A stretch of 64,000 bases of DNA, from the NCBI RefSeq assembly GCF_000276665.1, contig NW_004955426.1:24150820-24214819 (forward strand), in the 5' to 3' direction. The notes beneath the pieces are model-generated. The model had not been told where the DNA came from, ran no database searches, and saw only the letters and a list, made by a program, of their open reading frames with translations. This stretch comes from Chinchilla lanigera (Eukaryota; Chordata; Mammalia; Rodentia; Chinchillidae). Position 1 is the stretch's first letter; every line of letters begins with the position of its first letter. This document shows, piece by piece, positions 12,031-23,053 of the stretch. Both the position numbers and the translations under genes were made by a program.

Positions 12031-12649
12031 AAAGTAAATCAGAATTTTAAAAAAATTTGTACAATATTTAATTGACAGGAAAATGCACCAGAGTTATCTC
12101 TGTGTAGTTTAGAAAAGTCATTTCTTTGCTTATCTGTTTGCCTTGACTTAACTTCTTGGATCAGAGCCTTAACTCTGAAAACTAAGCTGATAGTTTTAGA
12201 CCTATTGATTTTTGAGAGTCTGTGGCTATTTTTTGTTAGTGTGTACTATCAGATTATGATGTATGCTTTTAAAATATTTTAGATAACTAAAGCTTGTTTT
12301 TTAAAGTCATAAAACTTATTTTCAACAGCTGAGAGGTTTTTATTCCTGGCTCAGCAGAACAGCTCGGAGAGTTTATTTCTCACAATCTGTTTTATGCATC
12401 ATAACCAAAACACACAATTGGATTCAAGAATGAGAATCTGACACCACATTTTTCAGATCTAAAGGGCTGGAAACTTTAGCTTCTCCTCCTCTCCTGTTAA
12501 ACACCCAGGCGCTTCCCAGGAGCACAAGGAGTCTAGGGGTATGAGCATGGGTAAAAGCTTCAGTCATAGCGCTGATACACCCAAGGCCACCTTTCTGAGC
12601 TTCCAAGCCTCAGACTATTCCTTGAGGGACGTTGGGGACTATTTACTCC
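12031..12649. other. Unassigned AT-rich sequence
   Basis: Nothing recognisable beyond simple AT-richness. Confidence 0.5.
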
Positions 12650-12745
12650 AACACATTTACTTTTTTTAATGAGACAACTTGAGGCCCCAAAAGTATAGTA
12701 TTTTTCCCCCAGAAAGCATGCTGTTAGTGGCAGAGCAAGTATCTT
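12650..12745 (-). mobile_element. MIR SINE fragment
   Basis: 'aatgagacaacttgaggccc' and 'gttagtggcagagcaagt' match the reverse-strand core of the ancient mammalian MIR element. It is heavily diverged. Confidence 0.6.
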
Positions 12746-13384
12746 TACTCAAAGAAATGTTTCTTTTTCATTTTGCTTTGGTACTTTTCCACTATCCTTT
12801 CTTCCTCCCATGTGTTCAGCTAAGTATTTCTACTCTCTCTCAAAAACAAAGATAAGCTAAAATACTAAGCTTTTTTCTTTTCAGTTCTTCCTACCTAGAA
12901 GGAGGTTCTCCTTAGTGACAAGTGAGGTTACTATTTAAATTTTCTGTAGCTAATCTCTCTAAAATAGATGCTACAGGTTTTTGTTTGCCTTTTTTAAGCT
13001 ACAGAAATAATACTTGATTAGCTTAGGAAATTTAAAGATTATGGGAAGCATAAAAAGTAAGTTCAAGCATGTCACCCATGTCTTCCACTACTTCTGAAGG
13101 GACACACAGATAGTAATCAGAATGTGTCCAACCAAGGAATTCTTCTACATTTGTCTCTGTTTCTAACCTTACCTGGAAGAAAGAATTTTCTCAAATTTGT
13201 TTTATGTCAAATTTTCTATCACAGAAGTTAATTTGATTATTCACAATTTCTCAAAATAAAATGGTATGCATGTGAGAATTATTCTTCCTAGTTTGGTTGA
13301 TTGTTTGATCACATGGCATAGTGCTATGAGCAGTAAGATGTCATCTACGTGTATAGAATTTGGTATCAAAATATTTTGTACTTA

Positions 13385-13560
13385 TTATATTGCAGGATCT
13401 ATTACAATGCACTTACATATGTAATCTTAGTCTTCAAAGAACTCTATGGGTAGATACTATTATAATCTCTATACTACAAATGAAACAAAGGCACATGAAA
13501 ATAAAGCAAATTGTCTGAGAATACATGACTACCATCTGTGATCACACAGATAGCCTACAT
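13385..13560 (-). mobile_element. MIR SINE
   Basis: Reverse-strand MIR: 'ctctatgggtagatactatt', 'tacaaatgaaacaaaggcac' and a 'gatcacacagata' segment occur in the expected order. Confidence 0.75.
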
Positions 13561-13666
13561 TAATTTACTAAGTCTTGGGAAAGTGCTAATCCTTGGTGCC
13601 TCTACAGTTAGGAAAATGAATCATTGCACTTGAGTTATGAATCACATTTCCAACTTTAATATTTTT

Positions 13667-14226
13667 TGAGAGCAGATTATATTTACTGGGGGAAAGAGTA
13701 CTCCTGTCTTGGATGGGGACAGAAGGGGCCCCGAGTGGGTTGCCGAGGAATCTGTCTTTTCCAGGGATTTTTATAGAGCAAAACCATGAGGTGAGGCCAG
13801 TCCAAGGTGGGAAACCTGGGAAACTGCAAGGTGGGAACGAGGTAGGACAAAACTATGCTCAGCCAATAAGATTACAAGTATAATTGCTCAGGTAAAATTG
13901 ATTAAACTGAGCTCAAATGGGGAAGCGAGTCACACAGCAAGTGAGGGTGAATATAAACAGGGGCTTTTCCTGTAGGGGGTTGGGTTGGTGACTCTTTCTA
14001 GCTTTTTCAAAGTGATTGACACCTATTTAGAATATTAATCCCTAATGTCTACCCCTAGGAAAGTATGTGGGAGCATTTGTTTAATTTTTTGTTTTGAGTT
14101 TTGGCCTACAGTGGAGTGCCTGTCTCTCCTGCAGTTGCAAGGTATCATGTCTTCCATACAGGCTTTTTTGAGGGCCCAGCTCTGTCTGATGGCCTAAAAT
14201 ATTTCTATCCAACTCAGCTGCCTACA
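13667..14226 (-). mobile_element. 3' LTR of class I endogenous retrovirus
   Basis: A 560-bp LTR reading TG...CA. On the minus strand it starts 'tgtaggcagctgagtt', immediately after a polypurine tract, and carries a TATA-like 'ctctataaaaa' (plus-strand 13769-13780). Its 13667-13745 end recurs at 15359-15436, giving the paired-LTR structure. The boundaries are supported by the polypurine tract on one side and the shared terminus on the other. Confidence 0.8.
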
Positions 14227-14240
14227 ACACTCCCCACTTT
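14227..14240 (-). other. Retroviral polypurine tract
   Basis: The minus strand reads 'aaagtggggagtgt' directly abutting the LTR start. This is the classic position and composition of the plus-strand primer in retroviruses. Confidence 0.85.
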
Positions 14241-14332
14241 GAACAACTAACCCGAATTGCCATGAGGGAGTAGTGGACCATGACTGCTCTGGCTTCTTCA
14301 GGCTGAAAGGGGTTGTAGTTATTAATCAGCAA

Positions 14333-15100
14333 TTACAGATAATCTCCAGAGTTTTTATGTAAAGGCCCTTGATAGACATCAGGCATTTTTATCTTGGGTA
14401 GGTGTGTAGCTTTAAATCTGGAGGAGACAAAATCAAAGAAACATTTAAGCATGCATGGGCCAAATAATAAGATCAACAGGATGGTTATGAATACAGTCAC
14501 AAAGATTTTTACCAAGAGGAGACAGTAATGGTTTTCCATAAAGAGGATAAGGATAAGGTCCAGGAAATTTTTAAGTCCAACATGTCATTGATTTGTCAGC
14601 TAATATCTTGAACAGCTGTCGAGATATTAGCAGAAGAACCAGGAATGTACATACAACATTTAGTTTTTACAGTTGTGCAAGTAACCCCTTGTGTTACTGT
14701 TAGAACGTCTAATGCCATCTGATTTTGGAGGACAGCTTGTTTTATTACTTTTACTTAATTATTTAGGAGAGAAACAGAGCCTAGCTTATAGGTCTGAGTA
14801 AGGCCTCTAAAGACCTTACTGTTAGGGTGGAAGATCCTCCCCTAACAGTGGTAAATGACAAATTTTCCTAGTTCTAGCTTGATCTGCTTTAAGTCATTGA
14901 GAGAAAGAGACATATGAACATAAGTAGTCTCATATGGATCATAATTATACCTTGACCATAAATATAAATTATTTCTTGATGTAAAGAAGGTTTGAACATA
15001 GAACAACTCCAACTATTTTTCCTCCTTTTTAAAGTATGATTTCAGTTGTAAAAGAACATTATAATTAATACTTCCCTCTGCATTGCATTTTGGCTCAAGA
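14333..15100 (-). pseudogene. Retroviral env (transmembrane subunit) remnant
   Basis: The decayed C-terminal part of an envelope gene on the minus strand. An 'LQNQMALDVL' segment (plus-strand 14702-14731) resembles the immunosuppressive-domain region of gammaretrovirus-type TM subunits. It is followed by a C-X6-CC motif at 14653-14679, the disulfide-forming signature of gamma-type Env. A stop codon (minus-strand TGA at 14596-14598) interrupts the frame, and a frameshift then moves reading into the 14333-14539 frame. That frame holds a hydrophobic span with 'ILLFGPC', typical of the membrane anchor of this Env class, followed by a short cytoplasmic tail. The surface subunit is not recognisable, though 14750-15100 gives Env-like reading with breaks. 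It is non-functional. The upstream limit is approximate. Confidence 0.75.
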
Positions 15101-15358
15101 GGGCAGGTAGTCCACCTGCAGGTGCAGAAAAATATTAAACAGCTCTTTCACAATGTGTAAGTCAAACATCTTCCAATGCTTAATGATGCACTCTAAAGGA
15201 CTAAAGGACTTTGATTGTGAGTATCCCATGTCTCCATCCAATGATCTCAGTGGAAGACCTCCAAAAGATATAAGAGAAAGAAACTCCCAACCTGAAAGAT
15301 ATCTGGGATGAATTTATGTTCTCTAAAATCAAAGAATGAATTTTAGGAACAATGGAGG

Positions 15359-15436
15359 TGAAGAGCAGATTATATTTATTGGGGGAAAGAAAGCTTCTGT
15401 CTGATAGAGGGACAGAAGGGGGCCCGAGTGGATTGC
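15359..15436 (-). mobile_element. 5' LTR remnant of the same retrovirus
   Basis: About 78 bp matching the 13667-13745 end of the other LTR, including 'agcagattatattta' and 'gacagaaggggg'. The minus strand carries an AATAAA signal at plus-strand 15372-15377. The rest of this LTR is missing, so the provirus is truncated at its 5' side. No gag or pol is recognisable in the 1.1-kb interior, and no standard primer-binding site is visible next to 15359. Confidence 0.75.
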
Positions 15437-15924
15437 TGCATATTTCTAACTTTAAATAAGGAAGAAACATACTTACTTAGTTTTGAAATGTTAGTGTTAG
15501 GAAATGTGAAATTGGCCAACTTATTTTGGTCAAAGAAAAGAGGTATAGAGTTGAGCATTACTCATGCAGTTCCTTTTCCAAGAATCTAAATTTAACTTCA
15601 CGGATTTGGTAAATTTAATAAGCTCTATGAGAACAAATGGAGCAAGTTATTCTAAATTGCACAAGTGAGATAATTCCAAATGCTATGATCCCACACCACC
15701 CTGTAACCCATTCAAGGTACAGAAATGTTAATTAGTGAACTTCAAAGTGGGAAGTTTATTCATACTTTTATCAGAAATCATACCCAATGTGAATCACATT
15801 CTGTTAAACTTGTTTTGTGCCATAACATGGGAGTGGTGATGAGGAAGGTGAGAACACTTTAAAGAGGCATGCGCATGCAGAAATCCAGTTTATTTAATGT
15901 GCACAATGTATGGTAGTTTCAGTT

Positions 15925-16140
15925 TTAGTTTCCTTGAGGAACCTCTGTACTGTTTTCCAGGATGGCTGTACCAATGTGGAATTCTATCAGCATTATACAT
16001 AGATCCCCTTTCCTCCACTCCTTTGTTAGCATTTATTATCACTTAATGTTTTGATAGTAGTAATGCTAAGATGTGTGATGCTTTAGCTCATTGCAGTTTT
16101 GATTTGCATTTCCCTGATGATTACTGATTTAAGCACTTTT
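15925..16140 (-). mobile_element. LINE-1 ORF2 C-terminal/3' fragment, inverted part
   Basis: The minus strand reads like the L1 ORF2 end: 'gatttgcatttccctgatga' (plus strand) is the reverse of the 'catcagggaaatgcaaatc' hallmark, and 'gtactgttttccaggatggc' corresponds to 'gccatcctggaaaacagtac'. It lies head-to-head with the plus-strand L1 segment that starts at about 16150. Confidence 0.8.
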
Positions 16141-16149
16141 TTATACACT

Positions 16150-16700
16150 ATGAAAAATAGTAATCAGCACAGAATAATACTGGCAAATAAGAGACACATA
16201 AACCCATGGAACAGAGTAGAGGCCCGAAATAAAACCATGCCTGTATGTTCAACTAATCTCACCAAAGGGCCCAAAAATACATAATGAGGAAAGAATAAGC
16301 TCTTCAATAAATTTCGTTCTGAAAACTGGATATTCATATGAGAAAGAATAAAATTGGACTCTTATCATATACAACACACAAAGAACAACTCCAAGTCGAT
16401 TAGAGACTTGACAATCAGACCAGAAACCACAAACATTCTAGAAGAGAAAAGGGGAAATGATTTACAACATTTGGCTTTGCAACAGTTTTAGAAATATGAT
16501 TTCTAAAGCACAAGCAACAAAACCCAAAAGTAAACCAACAGGGCTGCATAAAACCAAAAAGTTCCTGCATGGGAAACAATCAACAGCATGGAAAGGCCAC
16601 CAGTGGAGTGGAGGTAAATATTTGCAAACCATATGGCTGGTAGGATGCTAGCATCCAAAATAAAGAATTCAGAAACTTGATAACCAAAATTAAACACTCT
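16150..16700 (+). mobile_element. LINE-1 ORF2 C-terminal fragment
   Basis: The plus strand follows L1 ORF2: 'acccatggaacagagtagag', 'cttcaataaatttcgttctg', 'agaagagaaaaggggaaatg' and 'ggaggtaaatatttgcaaac' in order. It is decayed with stops. In L1 coordinates it lies just upstream of the minus-strand piece at 15925-16140. Confidence 0.8.
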
Positions 16701-16854
16701 GGCTTTTAAAGTGTGTAGATCTTTGCAAAAAGGAAAGGGGACTAAGAGACGGAGGGAGGGGAAAAGAGGGAAGGAGAAGGGGTGAAGAAAGGATTAAGAG
16801 GTGTGGGTAATGCATCAACTTCCCTCGATAATCTAACCACCAAGTACTGCAAAC

Positions 16855-17150
16855 AACAGAAATAAAAAAGAAAATGGAAAAAGGACATGAATAGACCTCT
16901 TGCCAGAGGAGACATGAGTGCATACATGGCAGGATTTCTCTCTTTTTAAGGCTGAATAGTATTTCATGGTATATGTGTATAATCACATTTTCTTTATCCC
17001 TATATGTGTGTATCCATATATTGATATAACAATCACATATACTCACATATACTCATATAGGTCTATACAAGTTACATTTTCTTTATCCATCCCATCCATC
17101 TAGCAATGAATACAAGTTATTTCCACATTGGCACATGTAAATAATGATGA
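16855..17150. mobile_element. Further LINE-1 pieces in both orientations
   Basis: 16855-16930 continues the plus-strand L1 ('aaaaggacatgaatagacct'). 16932-17150 is minus-strand L1 3' sequence ('ctgaatagtatttcatggta', 'attttctttatccatcccat'). A purine-rich 150-bp stretch at 16705-16854 separates it from the main plus-strand part and is not recognised as L1. Confidence 0.7.
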
Positions 17151-19059
17151 TTGTAAGTGAAAAGTGCTTTTTTTTCCAATCCAATGTCTCCACTCCTAAT
17201 TATTTACTTGCCTGACAAAAAAAGCTTGAGTAATGTTATTATTAAAAGGTAAATTCATCAGCCTCAATATAATACATGGAACCCAAGGTGTTTTCCAAAT
17301 GATGTGGGAAATCCTTACTATCAGAAGGCTATTCACAAAGTCAGGGCATCACCAGTAGAGTGCGGAGGGACAAAGTTTAGATACTGAAAAACACTGTCGT
17401 TATATTTATAAATTTCAAAAGGACTTGGACTGACACTGTACTCAGGAATAGTTTTATTAGATATGATGGGCTGTTTTGGTCAATGTAAGAAAACATTTTG
17501 TCTTAGAATGAACATGATACTGTCTCTGTAACATTTTGTCTATCCTTCTTCTCCCTCCCCCACTGTACACTGTTTCACTGAGGAGTCCTTTGTGGCCTCA
17601 CTAGAAAGTTTTTGGCTAAACAATTGGTATTGGTGCTTGCTTATGGGAATCCTGTGGACAGAGAAACCATCCAGTTTGCATGACTAGCTTGGAGGACTTC
17701 ATCTTGTTTGCTAATAAACGTTTGCATGTTTGGCAGACTGTGGTTTAATATTTACCTCCACTTTAGCAAGCCACCTGTTGGTGAGAGGGACACTGTGTTC
17801 CCCTCTTACAGATGGAGGCTTTCTTCTGTATAAACTAAAAAGAATTTCATAGTTTCTAGGTTTTGTCACTTACTGGCTGTTTGAATTACATTTTATGTAA
17901 ATGTTCTTATAATAATATACTGACTATCTACCAGAATCTATGCTGGCTTATCAGTAGCAAAACCTTTTTCTTGCAGATCCTACTTCTGAAATAGTAGCTG
18001 CTTTGTGGCCATTTTCTTGTGTGATGAATACTTTTCTAATTATTATCTTCCCTCTCAAAGTATGAGAGCATTCTAAACACACAAGCAATGAAATCAAAAG
18101 CCTCGATTTGCAGTCAGATTCACTACGTATATTTTACAGTATAATGGCTGGGGTAGTCATTAGACTACAAGTGATTATGTAATTGTTCTTTTCTCTCCAA
18201 CATTATATACAGCAGAGGGCAGTAGTGAACCGCACATTTTCTGTGCTTATTTCTGTAAACTTCAGCCAAATAACAATAATTTAAATATAATATTGAAAAC
18301 ATCCCATATTCAATCATATTTTCGTTTTGTGAACCAAATGTGATTTGCTTAGAACATGGCCCAGTATATAGAAGCTAACTTTTGGCCTCACTCTTATGCT
18401 TTAATTCAACAATTTTGATAAGAGTGTAGTGTTTTGCATCTCAACATTCATAAGTCAAATTGGACAAAAATTAGACATTTCAATTTTTTCTAAGAAAAAT
18501 GTGATTTTCTTAAGAAACTGTAATAGCATACATACATATTAGCTATTTTTGTCCTGAAGCATTTTCTTACATAGGAAATTACATTTTCATGATATTTTCA
18601 TCTTTTAAATCACTGTTTTTCTTAACAAATAATTACATTTAAATGACTAAAAATTATAGTTATACAATAGAAAAAGGTCCCCTTCATTTTCAAAATCTAT
18701 TTTTGCTTACCTGAGCTAGTCAGTTTCAACTTTTTAGTAGTTTTTTATTTTCTGGCATTCATTACATGATTTATTTATTACGATACATTTTAAATGTCAC
18801 ATTTATTCTCATTTTTCCTTATTGTTTATCTTAAGTATCATCTCTTTTCTTCCTAGTGAAGAAGATGAAAAGTGAGCTTTCTTGCACTCGCCTCTGACAT
18901 CCCCTAACCTTATTCCTCCAACACACAACTTAAACTTGTTGCATTTGTCCCCTGCTGTTTATTCATAGCTTGCATTTATTAAATATATATCTACTTATAG
19001 CATATTCAACTCACTGCAGGGGGTGCCCAATGAAGGAAAAGTCCTATACAAAATGGTAA
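17151..19059. other. Unassigned AT-rich sequence
   Basis: No element or gene is recognised. It is a long block without SINEs, very AT-rich from 18240 to 18860. Confidence 0.5.
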
Positions 19060-19225
19060 AAGAGCAACAATGGATTATTAAAAAAACAGGCAAAGTCAGA
19101 CCTTTTACAAAAGAGTATGTAAATGATCAATAAGAATAATATCCAAATGGCTAAAGTAATTAATTCACTAAGGAACTGCAGATTAAAACATAATGAGATA
19201 CAGATATAAAATGAACACAGGAGCC
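19060..19225 (+). mobile_element. LINE-1 ORF2 fragment
   Basis: 'gcagattaaaacataatgag' preceded by 'ccaaatggctaaag' matches the L1 ORF2 stretch that normally reads 'caaatcaaaaccacaatgag'. Short and diverged. Confidence 0.6.
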
Positions 19226-19830
19226 AGAGTTAGAAAGACTGTCAATTCAAGTAAAGCTAGGGAGAGAGCGAGGGGAAGCGCAGATGGGAGGCACAGAAGT
19301 CAGCCCCATTCTTGGGCTAGGAGAGCTGGATTCCCAGCAGATGTTTACTGAATGAAAACAATCCAGCACGCGCCAAGCAAGGTCAGCACAGAAGGAAGCT
19401 TCCTCTGGTAGCCTGCTAGCATCTTCTGCTGCACAAACACAAACTGGATGCCAGAAGGTGCCAGATGCAACTGAATCTGTCCATAAAGATCAGACTCCTA
19501 GAACACAGATCACAGTGGAGCAAAGAATAGAGTCTACAGAAAAAAGAGCCAGCGTAGTTCAATCAGTTATGCATTTCTCTCTTCCTCTCTCCTTTCCCTC
19601 CTCCCTCTCTCAGCTATTTTTGTTTGACTTTTTGACTTTTCGCTACATGTACAAAATGAAATCAAATATCCCCAAACACTTCAGAATCCCAAGCAGATGT
19701 TATTTGTGTGCCTGTAAATCAGGTCTGTGCTAGGATCACTGACAGAAACCTCGGTACTCTTGAGCAAGGTACACTACCCTTAAAGTTTGGAGATGAGAGA
19801 ACAGTTAGCTAAAGACAGTGACAGGAGCTG

Positions 19831-20203
19831 TATCTCAGTCAGTTTCTCGGCTCGGGACAAAATGCCCAACACCTACAACTTGGGAGGAGAGGTTTATTTT
19901 AGTTTATGGTTTTAGTCCATGGTGGGCTGACTTCAAGTCAGAAAGAAGATAGCAGAAGAGCAGGGTGGAGGAAAAAGTGCTCAACCTGCAGTGGCCAGAA
20001 AGCTGAGGAAAGAGGAACCGAGGATGAGGAAGCACCCTTCTAGGTCACATCCTCAGAGACCCACCGCCCACCAGACCTCACTCCTAGTGACAATTCCCCT
20101 ACTGCAATGGCCGAGTATCCAGAGGAGCGCAATATGCCCACCCCCAGTCACTTCAAAACACAGGAGAATTCTGGGGGACATTTTAGGTCTAATGTATAAG
20201 ATT
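19831..20203 (-). mobile_element. MaLR-type LTR
   Basis: In reverse this is a MaLR LTR: 'cagtcagtttctcggctcgg', 'aaaatgcccaac', 'gaggagaggtttattttagt' and, at its 5' end, 'gggggacattttaggtctaa' (the complement of the family's 'ttagacctaaaatgtccccc'). No internal region is visible, so it is probably a solo LTR. Confidence 0.75.
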
Positions 20204-20266
20204 CCGCTGCTAGCCCCCAAAGATTCATGTCCATGTCATTTAATTGTTGTTAAAAGCTACACACAT

Positions 20267-20345
20267 GCTGGAGATATAGGTCAGTGGCATGAGTGCCTGC
20301 CTGGCAAGCGTGAGGTTGTGAGTTCGATTCCCGGTACCACAAAAA
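20267..20345 (+). mobile_element. ID-type SINE
   Basis: 'ggagatataggtcagtggca' with 'gtgagttcgattcccggtac' and an A tail. The left flank 'gctacacaca' recurs as 'actacacaca' just right of the tail, which looks like a target duplication. Confidence 0.9.
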
Positions 20346-20346
20346 A

Positions 20347-20395
<49 letters not shown>
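20346..20395. repeat. (CA)n microsatellite
   Basis: About 23 CA units starting within the apparent right-hand target duplication of the ID element. Confidence 0.98.
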
Positions 20396-20398
<3 letters not shown>

Positions 20399-20895
20399 CT
20401 AGGCATACACAGGGTTAAGATCATCATATCACCATCAGTATCACCGTTTTCCACATCCACACCTTGCCCAGTGGAAGATTTTCAGAAGGGGTAACACACA
20501 TGGAGCTGTCCCTCCTAAGATCACAAGGCCTCCTTCTAGAATACCTCTTGAAGGACCTGCCTGAAGCTGTCTCATAGTTATTTTTATGTAAGCCATGGAG
20601 TATGTTGATCTAACTATAAAAGTATGGCATAATAAAATATATAAACCAGGGTTATAGTCATTTATTATCATTATGAAGTATTATGTAAAATACATAATTT
20701 ATGCATTGTACTTTTATATAAGTAAGAGCACAGCAGGTTTATTTAAACTACACAAACATGTGATTAATGCATTGTGCTAAATTTCAACTGCCACAGCCAC
20801 TTTGAGTGATGGGAATTTTTCAGCTGTTTTATAATCTTGTGGAACAACCCCAATACATTTTCTATCATTGACCAAAACTTCATGTGATGCATGAC

Positions 20896-20943
20896 TGTGT
20901 GTGTGAGAGAGAGACAGAGAGAGAGAGAGAAGGAGGGAGAGAA
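20896..20943. repeat. (TG)n(GA)n microsatellite
   Basis: A short TG run passes into GA units with GGGA ends. Confidence 0.9.
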
Positions 20944-21229
20944 AATGCACATCTCTGTGTATATAGAAAAAGAAAAAAGTTCTAAAGCTGTTTACCAGTA
21001 GCTTATACTGTCCCCATAGATCACTTTTTCTTTTTAAAATTTATACTTTTGATTTGTTTACTATCTCATAATAATTTCTACATCTTCAAATGTAATATTA
21101 ATAATTACTTATAAAAATTCTTTTTAATAGAAATTCTTTTCCTGCCAACTTTGTAACATTCAATTTTTTATCACAGTGTACATTTTTATTTAATTGTTTT
21201 ATTTTTTTTTCTGATCTAAAAGTTATTAT

Positions 21230-21378
21230 GGGGATCCAGGCATAGTGGTGGATGCATGCAATCCAGCACTCAGGAGGCTGAGGCAGGAGAATCAGCCTGA
21301 GTTAGAGGCCAGCCTGAACTACAGAGTGAGTATAAGATGAGCCCTGAAGAAAGAGACCCTGTTTCAAAAAGCCAAAAG
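21230..21378 (+). mobile_element. B1 SINE with target duplication
   Basis: A full-length-like B1: 'ccaggcatagtggtggatgc', 'aggaggctgaggcaggagaa', 'gaggccagcctgaactacag' and 'agagaccctgtttcaaaaa'. It is flanked by 'aaaagttat' at 21218-21226 and 21379-21387. It lacks the clear 29-bp internal duplication seen in the B1 at 28028. Confidence 0.92.
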
Positions 21379-21924
21379 AAAAGTTATGGCGTACTATAAA
21401 ATTTCTCTTTTTTGAATTTCTAAGAGATTTTGTATATATATCATAGTGAATGAAATTTAGTGGTTATATTTTTGTTGCTTACTCTTAAATGAATTTTTAT
21501 GTACTTATAGAAAAATGGATATTTGTAGCTTTGCATTTTGGAACTAATTAAAATATTCTCTGTGATCTGTTTATCCCCCATTGCTAATAAGCAGTTCAAA
21601 GTGTGAACTGTAAAATTAATTTTATAGTTATTAAAACAAAATTTTAAATTATTTAATATTTATCTTTTGCTTGCTTTTTGGTAATGATTAAGAGAACTGA
21701 AGCTGCTTGGGTAAAAAATTCATGGTGGAATATGCCACCACAAATACTCGGGTACTGTATGCCTTTCATCTTGGATTCTATGTTGATAGCACTACACTAT
21801 TTCTGCTTGAATTTCTCAGCTATATAGATTACCTACTTACTTTAACCTTTTATTATTATTTTGGTTTTGGTACATTTTTATGTCAAGTACTGTCAAATCT
21901 TATTATTAATTCAATATTTTTTTT

Positions 21925-21998
21925 CGCTGTGGAGGACTGAACTCAGGGCCTTTGCCCATGCTAGGAAAGAGCTCTCTCACTGAACTACTACTCAGTCC
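21925..21998 (-). mobile_element. ID-type SINE, older
   Basis: Reverse ID: 'gaggactgaactcagggcct' through 'actactactcagtcc', with a T-rich tail side on the left. It is more diverged than the copies at 58-59 kb. Confidence 0.75.
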
Positions 21999-22379
21999 AA
22001 GACCTGCTTTTAATAGAATTTAATCTACTTATATTACTTTAACAGCTGTTTATCATGTCCAAAATAAAGTTCCTTCCTAAGAACTGTCATTCTTCAGTAA
22101 TTTCCATCTTGATAAATAGTAATTATATCATCAATCCAGAGTACCAGTCACAAGTTCTCCCTTGTATATCTTGGAAATTCTATCTATCTGCAAGTAGTGT
22201 TGGCCGGATCTCCAAAGTGAATTTTTGTTTCACCTCTGCCCACCTCCCTATCTAATCCAACATTATTCCTCATCTACACTATTACATTATTATTACATTA
22301 TTCCTCATCTACAGTGACTCCTGTGCTGCTGTTTCTGGGTTTCTCCATTTAGAAGCCAAACTCATATCTTCAAAGTATA

Positions 22380-22720
22380 AGGCAGATTGTGAAATTCTTA
22401 TACTTAAAACCTCTCTATGGGTTCTCATTTCATTTTAACCCAGATGCAAACTTACTGTTTTGCACAGATCTTATATTGTTTAATTTTTATATCTCTCCCC
22501 AACCTTAGGCCAGGTCTCTCTTAGTCTCTCTTATCTATCCCCACTGACCTTTTATCTTCAAACAAGCCAGGTTCATCATTTTTCCAGGATCTTCGTATGT
22601 ACTTTTTCCCTACTCAAAATGTTCCTCAGCTCAGCTTTTCATATGGTTTCTTTTCATAAGTGATGCCTCAATTCCCATATTCCTTGACCTGTGAGGTTTC
22701 CTCAAAGTATTCTATCAATA
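22380..22720 (+). mobile_element. LINE-2 (L2) fragment
   Basis: The order of conserved L2 3' landmarks is kept: 'cttaaaacctctctatgggt', 'ttttaacccagatgcaaact', 'tactcaaaatgttcctcagc' and 'tccttgacctgtgagg'. An ancient mammalian repeat, strongly diverged. Confidence 0.7.
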
Positions 22721-22939
22721 TAGATCTCTCTCTGTCTATCCAGTTACTCCATTACAATGGTATCCAAATTCTAGAAGACAGTCTCTGGGATATTCCGTCA
22801 GTGAAATATTTAAGAGAACCTATCAGTGCAATTAATTTCCATACACAGTAGTTTCTTAGTTTGCCAACTTAATTTGTCTCACAATTTTGGGGATGATGGC
22901 TGCATTTGTGGTTGTGTAAGGAAGATGTCCTTGATTGTG

Positions 22940-23053
22940 TTTGTCACCTTATAAGGAGTTTGTGAACAGAAGCAAAATTTTATTGACCATTTTTGTTTAC
23001 AAACCCAATTTTTTGCAAACAGAAGCATTTGTGAACCGAGGTATTACTGTATT
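22940..23053 (-). mobile_element. Tigger-like DNA transposon fragment
   Basis: The minus strand from about 23053 reads 'cagtaatacctcggttcaca' next to a TA dinucleotide, with 'ggtttgtaaac' further in. This resembles the termini of pogo/Tigger elements. The other end is not seen. Confidence 0.5.

Noticed and set aside
16690..17046. 118-codon minus-strand frame with hydrophobic parts
   Set aside because: It covers L1 3' sequence and a purine/pyrimidine tract; no family is recognised.
19991..20494. 167-codon frame, the longest in the window
   Set aside because: It starts in a MaLR LTR and runs through an ID SINE and a CA array (poly-His/Thr). There is no domain, and it is a composite of repeats.
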